From DASWHD01 sp036393335 (GTDB lineage: Bacteria; CG2-30-53-67; CG2-30-70-394), in assembly GCA_036393335.1 (NCBI GenBank), contig DASWHD010000155.1:1-26921 (forward strand): 26,921 nucleotides of DNA, in the 5' to 3' direction. The notes beneath the pieces are model-generated. The model made no database searches and was not told the origin of the DNA. It worked only from the letters and a program-made list of their open reading frames with translations. This document shows, piece after piece, positions 7,878 through 14,983 of the stretch (position 1 is its first letter; every line of letters starts with the position of its first letter). The translations under genes and the position numbers were made by a program.

Positions 7878-8588
7878 TCATGCCAGGACGGGAAGGGACC
7901 GAGCGGCGGCTAGGCGTGCCTCCGCGCGCGCCAGCGACTCACGATCGCCCGTGTCCAGCCATAGCCCTTGGTGGTGATAGGTGGCGACGCGCTCCCCTGC
8001 CGCGACCGCGGGGAGGAGGAAGTCCCGCACGATACAGGAGGGATCGGGCGGGCTGTGCCGGGTGAACAGCCGCCGCTCCAGCACCTGGACGCCGGTGAAG
8101 ATGGGCCCCGCAGCGCCGCGCGCCGCGAGGCCGCGCAGCAGGCCGTCGCTCACCTGCAAGCGGCGGTACGGCAGCGGCTCATCGGGATGGGTGACGGCCA
8201 GGGTGGCGATTGCATCGCGGCGGCAGTGGGCGTCGAGGAGGGCGCCGAGGTCGACATCGGTGATCTGATCCACGTTCAGGACGAAAAACGGGTCGCCGTC
8301 GATCAGGGGCAAGAGGTGGCGCAGGCCGCCGCCGGTGCCCAGAAGGTCGGGTTCGACCGAGTAGCGCAGGTGCATCCCCCAGCGGCGCCCGTCCCCGAGG
8401 GCGGCCTGCAACTGGCTGGCGCGATAGTGAGCGTTGAGCACCACGTCGGTAATCCCCGCCGCGCGTAGCAGGCCGAGCGGATAGTGGACCATGGGCCGGC
8501 CGCCCACCGGCACCAGCGGTTTGGGCACCTGGTCGGTCAGCGGCCGCAGCCGCGTGCCCAGCCCCGCACAGAGGACCACCGCCATCAT
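7878..8588 (-). CDS. murU: N-acetylmuramate alpha-1-phosphate uridylyltransferase
   Basis: Nucleotidyltransferase of the GT-A type (236 residues) that converts MurNAc-1-phosphate plus UTP to UDP-MurNAc in the peptidoglycan recycling route that bypasses MurA. The N-terminal signature is LCAGLGTRLRPLTDQVPKPL (residues 6-25), with the metal-binding Asp in FVLNVDQITDVDL and a C-terminal LWLDTGD. The start ATG overlaps the stop of the upstream kinase gene (ATGA) and has a GGAGG site. The overlap with an AmgK-type kinase makes MurU more likely than a glucose-1-phosphate nucleotidyltransferase of similar sequence. In other Proteobacteria this route gives intrinsic fosfomycin tolerance. Confidence 0.9.
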   Translation of the reverse strand: MMAVVLCAGLGTRLRPLTDQVPKPLVPVGGRPMVHYPLGLLRAAGITDVVLNAHYRASQLQAALGDGRRWGMHLRYSVEPDLLGTGGGLRHLLPLIDGDPFFVLNVDQITDVDLGALLDAHCRRDAIATLAVTHPDEPLPYRRLQVSDGLLRGLAARGAAGPIFTGVQVLERRLFTRHSPPDPSCIVRDFLLPAVAAGERVATYHHQGLWLDTGDRESLARAEARLAAARSLPVLA

Positions 8589-9580
8589 CGCCGCGCCTCC
8601 CAGGTGGCGAGGAGGCGATCGAGGGTGGCGGCAAGGGAGGTGGACAGCCGAATGGCGGCCCGCCGCGCCCCGGCGAGGGCGGGTGTCAGATACGGGAGGT
8701 AGGCGTCGTTGTGGAAAGCGGTCGCCTGGTTGGCGTAGGTCCCCGCCGCCTTGAGCAGCCGCTGGCAGGCGGCGAGGGCGTACGCGTCGTCGCTCACGGG
8801 TGTGTCGCTCGCAGACCGGTAGCGTGCCAGGAGGTGGTGGCGCTGGGTCGCGTCGAGGCCGGCGTACGGGTCTTCTAGGAGGGACACGAGATCGTAGGCC
8901 CGGGGCCCCAGGCGCGCGTCCTGGAAATCGATCGGCCGGATCCGGCCCGCCGCGATCAGCAGGTTACGGCGGTGGTAGTCGCGGTGGCACACAACCAGGG
9001 GCAGGGCCGCCAGGGCCTCACACAGGGGGGCCGTCGCGCGCAAGAAGGCGTCGCGCAGAACGCCATCTTGGCGCTCGGTGAGGGCCTGGAAGGCGTCGAT
9101 GAATAGGGTCAGCTCCCGTTGATAAAAAAGCGCGTCGAAGCGGCGGTTCCATGGCGGCGTCGCGGGGTCCGACGGTGGCCCGATGCATTGCAGGTCGACG
9201 AGGAGGTCGACCGCCGCCTCGTACCACTGCAGCCCTGCCGCGGCGTGCAGAAAGATGTCCCCCAGGTCTTCCAGCACCACGAGGCCGGCCTCGGCGAGCA
9301 CGGCGGTGATGGCGGGAACCGGCCACTGGTGGCGCCGGAAGAAGGCGGCGAGGCGCAGGAAGTCGTCCGTATCCGGATCGAACCCCTGCGGCCGCGCCAT
9401 GACGACGAAGGAGGCGGTGGCATCCGCGAGACGTGCGTAACGTCGGCTGGAGGCGTCCGGGACCAGGGGCTCGGTCGCGGGTGGTCGTTCCCGCCACTCG
9501 GGCCGCCAGGCGCAGAGGGCCTGCCATTGCACCGCCGTCAGGGGGCCGGCCTGCGGCCGTTCCGGGGGTTGGGCGTTCAC
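8585..9580 (-). CDS. amgK: anomeric MurNAc/GlcNAc kinase (AmgK-like)
   Basis: Aminoglycoside-phosphotransferase-fold kinase of about 331 residues that phosphorylates the anomeric carbon of MurNAc, giving the substrate for MurU. The catalytic loop VCHRDYHRRNLLI (about residues 198-210) supplies the catalytic Asp and the metal-binding Asn. PIDFQDARLGPRAYDL (about 216-231) carries the second metal-binding Asp. The frame is open up to an ATG at 9721, but that would run through the divergent cytochrome gene and adds Pro/Arg-rich sequence unlike the family. The GTG at 9578-9580 (VNAQPPERPQ...) gives a normal length, although no ribosome binding site is obvious. It forms a two-gene operon with murU. 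Confidence 0.87.
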   Translation of the reverse strand: MNAQPPERPQAGPLTAVQWQALCAWRPEWRERPPATEPLVPDASSRRYARLADATASFVVMARPQGFDPDTDDFLRLAAFFRRHQWPVPAITAVLAEAGLVVLEDLGDIFLHAAAGLQWYEAAVDLLVDLQCIGPPSDPATPPWNRRFDALFYQRELTLFIDAFQALTERQDGVLRDAFLRATAPLCEALAALPLVVCHRDYHRRNLLIAAGRIRPIDFQDARLGPRAYDLVSLLEDPYAGLDATQRHHLLARYRSASDTPVSDDAYALAACQRLLKAAGTYANQATAFHNDAYLPYLTPALAGARRAAIRLSTSLAATLDRLLATWEARR

Positions 9581-9665
9581 GACGATGTGCCGATGGGTGG
9601 GAGGTGGGCGCAAGCCTCGGGGCGTGTGGATCGGGTTGTCGGTGTAGGAGGGGCAGGAGGTGGTG

Positions 9666-10007
9666 ATGGCCAGGGCCCTTGGTCTATTCCTGGTGCTATC
9701 TTGGGCCGCGTCAGCCGTCACGGCGCATGCCGCCAGGGTGGCGGAGGGCGAGCGGCTGTTCCTTCATAGGTGCAGCTTCTGCCACCAGTTCTATGACCTT
9801 GGCAAGGAGCAGATCGGCCCCGACTTGAGCCAGGTGGCGGCGCGCATGGACGGGAGCCAGATCGCCCGCTACATCCGGCGTCCGCGGAGCATCGATGCCA
9901 ACAGTCGGATGCCGAACGTGCCTGGTTTGAAGGACAGTCAAATCGAGGCGATTGTCCACTTCCTCACCACGCCGCGCGTCGTGCCGGTGGTGGTGACGAA
10001 GCCCTGA
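9666..10007 (+). CDS. small mono-heme cytochrome c, periplasmic
   Basis: Exported class I cytochrome c of 113 residues. A signal peptide (about residues 1-23, cleaved after AHA) precedes a single heme attachment site, CSFCH (36-40). The distal Met ligand is probably in NSRMPNVPGL, in the usual place about 55-60 residues further on, and GPDL follows the heme motif as is common in this class. It carries single electrons between periplasmic partners, which cannot be named from this context. The ATG at 9666 sits five bases after a GGAGG site; two in-frame GTG codons just upstream overlap that site. It is divergent from amgK, so the short gap must serve both starts. Confidence 0.9.
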   Translation: MARALGLFLVLSWAASAVTAHAARVAEGERLFLHRCSFCHQFYDLGKEQIGPDLSQVAARMDGSQIARYIRRPRSIDANSRMPNVPGLKDSQIEAIVHFLTTPRVVPVVVTKP

Positions 10008-10064
10008 CCGCTGCGGCCTGTGGCGCATGGGCGGTGGTTCGAGCCGCCGCTGGTCGCCGGGGCG

Positions 10065-10643
10065 TCAACCCCGGAGGTCCTCCAGCATCGCCTCCCGGGT
10101 GGCGGTGGACAGCCACTCCCGGTGGGCATAGCCCGGGTGGTCGAAGAACAGGGCGGCGGGGACCTGCGGGTCGGCCAGGCGCTTGGTCTGCGCCGCCGTC
10201 AGCGCCATGCGCAGGTAGTGCACCGACGAGGTGTAGTCCTCCCGGCTCCGGCCCTCCTCTCCGGCGGCGGCGGCCACGTCGTCGCCGATGGCGAGGCGCA
10301 GGGCGTGCTCGATGCCCACCAGGGTAGGCAGGACGCGCTTCAGCTCCTGCTCCTCCGGGACTTCGATGAACAGGGTGAAGGAGAGCTCGCCGGGGCGGGG
10401 GATGAGGGGGTTGTAGACGTCGATCTCCTGCTGAATCCCGGCCTCGGTCGCGATCCCCTCGATGCGCATCATCTCCTGGATCTGAAACCGCGTGGTCTCG
10501 CGGTTCTCCAGGGTGACCGCCAAGTGTGGGCCGATCGCCACCCGCCGCGGCCGCTTCATGCGGATGATCTCCTTGCGGTACTCGTCCCGGACCTTGGCGT
10601 ATGCGGCGTTGTCGAGGATGTCTGCGAGGGTCAGGGGGTGCAT
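10065..10643 (-). CDS. DUF3501 family protein
   Basis: Soluble protein of 192 residues matching DUF3501 in pattern: N-terminal LTLADILDNAAYAKVRDEYR, a basic IIRMKRPRRVAIGPHLAVTLENRETTRFQ core read in two blocks, then QEMMRIEGI and an acidic domain ending near FFDHPGYAHR. The biochemical function is unknown. No signal peptide or membrane helix is visible. In this window it lies 46 bases downstream of the Fe-S protein gene on the same strand, with a rubrerythrin-like gene further upstream. The same trio recurs in other Proteobacteria, which suggests a shared role in oxidative or iron stress. A longer upstream frame to 10862 runs into the Fe-S gene and is rejected; the ATG at 10643 is the family start. 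Confidence 0.85.
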   Translation of the reverse strand: MHPLTLADILDNAAYAKVRDEYRKEIIRMKRPRRVAIGPHLAVTLENRETTRFQIQEMMRIEGIATEAGIQQEIDVYNPLIPRPGELSFTLFIEVPEEQELKRVLPTLVGIEHALRLAIGDDVAAAAGEEGRSREDYTSSVHYLRMALTAAQTKRLADPQVPAALFFDHPGYAHREWLSTATREAMLEDLRG

Positions 10644-10689
10644 GGGGCGGTCTCGGTGGGCGCGGGGCAGGAGCGGCAGGCGGCGGCGC

Positions 10690-11982
10690 CTACGGCGCGT
10701 CCTGTAACACCTCGTCGTAGCCGTACGCCGCCGCCACCACCTGGGCGGGGTGGTATGCCTTGCGGCCGGTCCCCTGGTGGATTTGGAGGCACGACAGCGG
10801 GCAGTCGGAGGCGACGATGTCTGGCTCACTTTCACCAATAGAATCGAATAGCTTCTGGCCAATTTTCATGGAAAACGCGAAGTTTTCCCGCTTCATCGAC
10901 CAGGTACCGTCGTGGCCGGAGCACTTGTCGATCAGCCGCACCTGGGTCTCCGGGATGAGCTTCATAATGTCGCGCGAGCGGAAGCCGATGTTCTGGTCTC
11001 GCAGATGGCACGGGATGTGGTACGCGATGGTACCCATGGGCCGGGAGAAGTCGCGATCAAGGGTCCCCGCCTGCTTGAGAGTGAAGAGGAACTCGAAGAG
11101 ATCCAGGGTATTTTCCGACAGGCGCGCCGCCTCCGGCGTACCGAGGAGATCCGGGTACTCCTTCTTGAAGGTCAGGCTGCACGTGGGCACCGGCACCACC
11201 ACCTTGTAGCCCTTGTCGATCCACGGCATCAGGGCGGCGACGTTCACCTCGGCCTTATTCACCGCGTCGGCGATGGCGCCACAGTCGAGAAATGGCATGC
11301 CGCAGCACACCGCCTCGGGGATGGCGACCTCTACTCGGTTGCGGTGCAGGATGCGCACCGCCGCCTGGCCCACGGCGGGGTCGTTGTAGTCCACCATGCA
11401 GGTGGGAAAGAGAACGACCCGATCGACAGGTTCTCCTTGCGGGTGAAGCAGTCCATCGTTTTTCTTTATCCACTTTATGAACGTCTGGTGGTGGAACCGG
11501 GGGAGGGTCTTGTCCCGGTGGATGCCAAAGGTGGTGTGCAGGGCGGAGCGCGCCAGGGGGTTGCGATTTGCCCAGTTGGTCAACCCCGCGGTGGCCGCGC
11601 CCAGCTTGCCGATGCGGTCGGTGTCGGTGAGCAGGCGGTCGCGCAGGGGGATCCCCTCGCGCTTGCCCCACACGGCTCGGGCCCGGAGCATCAGCTTCGG
11701 AAAGTCGAGCTGCCACTCGTGGGGAGGGACGTAGGGGCAGTTGATCTGGCCGCACACCTTGCATTGGTGGCAGAGGGCGACGGTGCGGCGGTGTACCTGC
11801 CGGTTGAGGGCCGGGACGTCGCCATCCAGGGCGTCGACGCGATCGAACAGGTAAGGGAACGATTCACAGAGGTTGAAGCAACGGCGGCAGCCGTGACAGA
11901 GGTCGAAGACGCGGGTCAGCTCGGCGTCGAGGTCCTGTGCGTCCCAGTACCTGGCCTCGTGGTGGTCATAGATCGCGGTCAT
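10690..11982 (-). CDS. GlpC/HdrD-like iron-sulfur protein with CCG domains
   Basis: Iron-sulfur oxidoreductase of 430 residues. The N-terminus holds two [4Fe-4S] ferredoxin motifs, CHGCRRCFNLC (Cys29, 32, 35, 39) and CHQCKVCGQINC (Cys71, 74, 77, 82). Two cysteine-rich domains follow. The first has CCGMPFLDCG (226-235), as in GlpC and heterodisulfide reductase subunits. The second has CSGHDGTW (354-361) in place of CCG, then DCPLSC (393-398). Such proteins pass electrons between flavoproteins, quinones or thiols and often sit at the membrane face. The ATG at 11982 has only a weak G-rich ribosome binding site. It lies between rubrerythrin and DUF3501 genes. No catalytic flavoprotein partner is present nearby, so its donor and acceptor are unknown. 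Confidence 0.88.
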   Translation of the reverse strand: MTAIYDHHEARYWDAQDLDAELTRVFDLCHGCRRCFNLCESFPYLFDRVDALDGDVPALNRQVHRRTVALCHQCKVCGQINCPYVPPHEWQLDFPKLMLRARAVWGKREGIPLRDRLLTDTDRIGKLGAATAGLTNWANRNPLARSALHTTFGIHRDKTLPRFHHQTFIKWIKKNDGLLHPQGEPVDRVVLFPTCMVDYNDPAVGQAAVRILHRNRVEVAIPEAVCCGMPFLDCGAIADAVNKAEVNVAALMPWIDKGYKVVVPVPTCSLTFKKEYPDLLGTPEAARLSENTLDLFEFLFTLKQAGTLDRDFSRPMGTIAYHIPCHLRDQNIGFRSRDIMKLIPETQVRLIDKCSGHDGTWSMKRENFAFSMKIGQKLFDSIGESEPDIVASDCPLSCLQIHQGTGRKAYHPAQVVAAAYGYDEVLQDAP

Positions 11983-12032
11983 CGAGGTCGACCCCCAGGC
12001 GCGCAGATCACGGACGGCGGTCGAGGGGCATC

Positions 12033-12076
12033 AAAAAGGGCGAAGGAAAGGCACACTTTCCCCCGCCCTCGCCCTT
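12033..12076 (-). terminator. intrinsic terminator after the rubrerythrin gene
   Basis: On the minus strand a hairpin is followed by TTTTT (12037 to 12033). The outer stem pairs AAGGGCGA (12036-12043) with TCGCCCTT (12069-12076), and an inner perfect stem pairs GGAAAG (12045-12050) with CTTTCC (12056-12061). It lies about 25 bases after the rubrerythrin stop and before the Fe-S protein start, so it should uncouple or attenuate expression of the downstream genes. Confidence 0.8.
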
Positions 12077-12100
12077 CGCTGACTTCCGGAAGAGGCGCGA

Positions 12101-12520
12101 CTAGCCGAGGCTCTTGAGTCCCTGGGTAAAACGGCCGGCGTGGGACTTCTCGGCCCGGGCGAGGGTCTCCAGCCACTGGGCGATCTCGTCGAAACCCTCG
12201 TCGCGGGCGGTCTTGGCGAAGCCGGGATACATCTCCGTGAACTCGTAAGTCTCGCCCGCGATGGCCGACTTCAGGTTGACGTCGGTGTCACCGATCGGAC
12301 TGCCGGTCACCGGATCCCCGGACTCGGCGAGGAACTCGAGGTGACCATGGGCGTGGCCAGTCTCCCCCTCCGCGACGTCGCGGAACAACCCGGCGATGTC
12401 CGGATAACCCTCGATGTCGGCGCGCTTGGCAAACCACATATAGCGGCGGTTGGCCTGAGACTCACCGGCAAACGCCTCCTTCAGATTCTTCTCGGTCTTG
12501 GTTCCTTTGAGTGCTGGCAT
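12101..12520 (-). CDS. rubrerythrin-like diiron protein (no rubredoxin domain)
   Basis: Ferritin-like four-helix protein of 139 residues, predicted to carry a diiron centre and reduce hydrogen peroxide. Ligand candidates are Glu20 in AGESQANRRY, Glu53 and His56 in AEGETGHAHGH, Glu90 in AGETYEF, and Glu124 with His127 in AEKSHAG. It ends before the position where classical rubrerythrins have a rubredoxin domain with two CxxC pairs, and has no cysteine at all, so electrons must come from another protein. The ATG at 12520 follows GAGGAGA; an earlier in-frame start at 12568 precedes that site. The Fe-S and DUF3501 genes downstream are plausible functional partners, separated from it by an intrinsic terminator. 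Confidence 0.92.
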   Translation of the reverse strand: MPALKGTKTEKNLKEAFAGESQANRRYMWFAKRADIEGYPDIAGLFRDVAEGETGHAHGHLEFLAESGDPVTGSPIGDTDVNLKSAIAGETYEFTEMYPGFAKTARDEGFDEIAQWLETLARAEKSHAGRFTQGLKSLG

Positions 12521-12638
12521 GGTATCTCCTCGGAAAGAGTATTCGGCGTTGCGACAACATAGGGACACCGGCCGTCGAGTGCCAGCGCCGATCTGTCTAC
12601 CGCCAAGCTATACACCGCGGGGACCCTATTCAAGCACT

Positions 12639-12842
12639 TCACTTGAGGTTGTTCCACGCCATCTGGATGGCCTCTAGCTGGCTTTCCGTGCTCGCGTCCG
12701 GGTCGTCGACGAACCCCTCCAGGGCGATGACCCATTCGCGCAGGTCGGTGAATCGCACGTCATAGAGGGGGTCGACGTCCGGGTACTCTTCATTGAGCAG
12801 CTCGGCGATCTCCTCCGGGTCGTCCCAGGTTAGCTCGTCCAT
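12639..12842 (-). CDS. iscX: IscX-family iron-sulfur assembly protein
   Basis: Very small acidic protein (67 residues) of the IscX/YfhJ family, which binds iron and the cysteine desulfurase IscS and tunes Fe-S cluster assembly. The family pattern is complete: LTWDDPEEIAELL, YPDVDPLYDVRFTDLREWV, then GFVDDPDAS and a C-terminal EAIQMAWNNL. The ATG at 12842 gives the canonical length; the frame stays open to 12992 but that extension has Arg/Ala-rich sequence unlike the family. Normally iscX is the last gene of the isc operon after fdx. Here it stands alone, upstream of the rubrerythrin gene on the same strand with 118 bases between, fitting the iron/redox theme of that cluster. Confidence 0.93.
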   Translation of the reverse strand: MDELTWDDPEEIAELLNEEYPDVDPLYDVRFTDLREWVIALEGFVDDPDASTESQLEAIQMAWNNLK

Positions 12843-13019
12843 GGTCCAGTCCTCACAGTGAGCGGGTGCCCGCGGCGAACAAGATCGCCAACCAATAAGC
12901 AATGCGGCCGATACTATGCAACGCGATCCTGCATTTCTTTTCGCCGGGGCCGCCGGGCTCGTGCGATCCGCGGCGAACCGGGGCTTGGGCACTCCCGATT
13001 CGGAGCCAGGAACGATCCT

Positions 13020-14657
13020 TCACATTTCCTGTGGACTGGCATCTGCAAGCGCCGCTCCGATCCGAGGCTTGCCGGTGACCTCCCGGAAACGGTCGACCAG
13101 GACCTGGCCCGGGCGCATGCCCGGGCCGCGGCGCAGGTGGCGGACCTGGGTGAAGTAGAGGGCGACCGCCCCCGCCTGGCGGCCGGAGGAGAAGTGGGCG
13201 GCAAGCCCCGCCGCGGCCGTCACCACCGCGTCCGGCAGGGCATCCACCCGGCCGGGGTTCGGCACCAGCACATGGGCGCCGGGATAGTCCTTGGCGTGGA
13301 GCCAGAAGTCGTCCGCCCGCCCCTTGCGGCGCACCAGCCAGTCGTTGGCGCGGGCGTGGCGCCCCACCAGGAGCTGCCAGCCAGCGACCGCAAACGAGAG
13401 GACGCCGGGCGGCCGCTCCGGGCGTGCGCCGCGGCGACGGGCCGGTAGACGGGGCGCGCGCGTCCAGCCTGCCGCCTCCATCTCATCCGCGATGGCGGCG
13501 ACCGTGGCCGGGTCCTCTGCCTGTTCCAGAAAGAAGCGGACCTCCGCCAGGTAGGCGAGCTCCGTATCGATGGCCGCCAGGCGCTCCGCCGCTGCCGTCT
13601 CGGTGCGCCGCAGGCGCCGGTAGCGGCGGAACGCCTCCTGGGCCTGGGCGCTGGGCGGCGTGTCGGCGGCCACGCGGGCGAAGCGCGGGGGGAGATCGGG
13701 GTCGGGCAGAGTCGCCTCCTGGCCGGGCGGCAGCTCGTGGAGGTGACACAGCAGGGCGTTCCCGCGGCGCCGCCATTCCTCCGCATCGGCGGCTCCGGCG
13801 ATGGCCGCCTCGTTGGCCGCCCGCGCCCGTGCCAGCCGGCCCCCCACCCGCCGCAGGACGCGCCGCAGGCGCGTCATACCGCGGCCCTGGGTGACGCCCG
13901 GCGGTTGTTCGGCCTGGCAGAAGAGAAGGGCGGCGGTTAGGTCGCCGAAGGGCCCGGACTCCTCCAGTCCCTCCTGGGTCAGGCGCAGGGGTGAGGCGAC
14001 GAAGCGGCCGCCGGGCGATCGGTACGCCCACGCCTCGTTCCGGGCGAGGGCCGCGGCGAGGGCCTGAGGGCGATCGCCACGCAGCCGCCACTCCGCCTCG
14101 AACAGCTTGCCCGGGCTGGCAGTGAATGGCAGCTCACAGCCACGGTTCGGTGGCGGCGTGAGGGTGTGGAAGAGCTGGCCCGGCAGCCGCGGCGGCGTGT
14201 GGGCGTCGCCGAGGGGGCGCGGGTGGGTGGTGGCCAGCACCACCTCGTCATGAACGGACAGTAGGGAGAGCGCGGGCGGACGGCCGAACAGCTCCGCCAC
14301 CAGTGCGTACCCCTCGATCCGGCCTGAGAGGCGGCTGCGCTCCAGGGAGACGAGCGCGATGCGGTCGGCGGAGCAGCACCACAGATCGGTGACCCGCGCG
14401 CCGTTGAGGCGCCGAGTCAACAGGGTGACCAGGGGCGAGGCGGCGTCCGGCGGTGCCGCGGGAAGTGTCTGGGGCTCACCCCAGAGGAGCAGACCCTCCC
14501 CGCGCAGATCGACGCGCAGCACCCCGCGGCGCCCCTCGACCGGCTGGAGGAGCAGATCGACCACCTCGCCGCCGGCGCCGGTAGCGCCGTGGAGGCGGGC
14601 GCCCGCGAGCACGCCGCGCAGCCGCTCTACGTGGTGGTACAGGGTGAGGTGGTGCAT
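13020..14657 (-). CDS. rqcH: RqcH/NFACT-family ribosome quality control protein
   Basis: Protein of 545 residues of the NFACT (RqcH/Rqc2/NEMF) family. In bacteria RqcH binds stalled 50S-peptidyl-tRNA complexes and recruits alanyl-tRNA to add C-terminal Ala tails that mark nascent chains for proteolysis. The N-terminal NFACT-N domain contains the Asp98-Arg99 pair in SADRIALVSLER, matching the DR motif needed for tRNA binding. Residues about 255-400 form the charged coiled-coil arms. The NFACT-R domain (about 420-525) shows GRHARANDWLVRRKGRADDF, WLHAKDYPGAHVLV and YFTQVRHLRRGPGMRPGQV. The product is slightly shorter than the Bacillus protein, without obvious loss of a domain. It is divergent from yicC. 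Family assignment is strong; tailing activity is inferred. Confidence 0.9.
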   Translation of the reverse strand: MHHLTLYHHVERLRGVLAGARLHGATGAGGEVVDLLLQPVEGRRGVLRVDLRGEGLLLWGEPQTLPAAPPDAASPLVTLLTRRLNGARVTDLWCCSADRIALVSLERSRLSGRIEGYALVAELFGRPPALSLLSVHDEVVLATTHPRPLGDAHTPPRLPGQLFHTLTPPPNRGCELPFTASPGKLFEAEWRLRGDRPQALAAALARNEAWAYRSPGGRFVASPLRLTQEGLEESGPFGDLTAALLFCQAEQPPGVTQGRGMTRLRRVLRRVGGRLARARAANEAAIAGAADAEEWRRRGNALLCHLHELPPGQEATLPDPDLPPRFARVAADTPPSAQAQEAFRRYRRLRRTETAAAERLAAIDTELAYLAEVRFFLEQAEDPATVAAIADEMEAAGWTRAPRLPARRRGARPERPPGVLSFAVAGWQLLVGRHARANDWLVRRKGRADDFWLHAKDYPGAHVLVPNPGRVDALPDAVVTAAAGLAAHFSSGRQAGAVALYFTQVRHLRRGPGMRPGQVLVDRFREVTGKPRIGAALADASPQEM

Positions 14658-14983
14658 GGCGCGAGGGCGTTCAGTGTACGGCTTCGGCCCGAGACGCGCA
14701 TTTGCGAGCCGTCGTCCGATGTCGCTACGCCACGGGCCGCGGATGAAGACGGGGGGGTGGGGGGAAGGCTGGCCGCGGCGCGGCCATCAAATTTTTTGCT
14801 TTGCTCCATCCACACCCCATCCCTCATCCCCCACCCCCTTTCCCGTGCTGTTCAACTGTTCTGTCTCCCCATGCGCCTTCCGGAAGGGTACTCTATGAGA
14901 TCGTGGTGACGGCTCCGTAACCCGACCATGTCGTCCCCTCCACGACCCCCCCTCCGACGACGCCCTCCGCCGGCGCTGACCCC
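14658..14983. other. divergent gap with G-tract, hairpin and C-tract
   Basis: This is a 326-base non-coding gap between rqcH and yicC, which point away from each other. It contains a G7-T-G6 run (14751-14764), a perfect TGGCCGC/GCGGCCA hairpin (14770-14786) followed by six T's (about 14792-14797), and a C5-A-C5 run (14828-14838) complementary to the G-run. I see no convincing gene. Promoters for both flanking genes must lie here but no clear -35/-10 pair can be named. Confidence 0.55.
14770..14797 (+). terminator. terminator-like hairpin with T-run, no gene upstream on this strand
   Basis: A 7-bp perfect stem TGGCCGC/GCGGCCA with a GGC loop is followed, after TCAAA, by TTTTTT. It has the form of an intrinsic terminator for plus-strand transcripts, yet the only thing upstream on that strand is the antisense of rqcH. 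It might stop antisense transcription into the yicC operon. Confidence 0.45.

Noticed and set aside
10912..12117. 401-codon plus-strand open frame opposite the Fe-S protein gene
   Set aside because: Antisense to the CxxCxxC protein; Val/Gly/His-rich composition with no domain.
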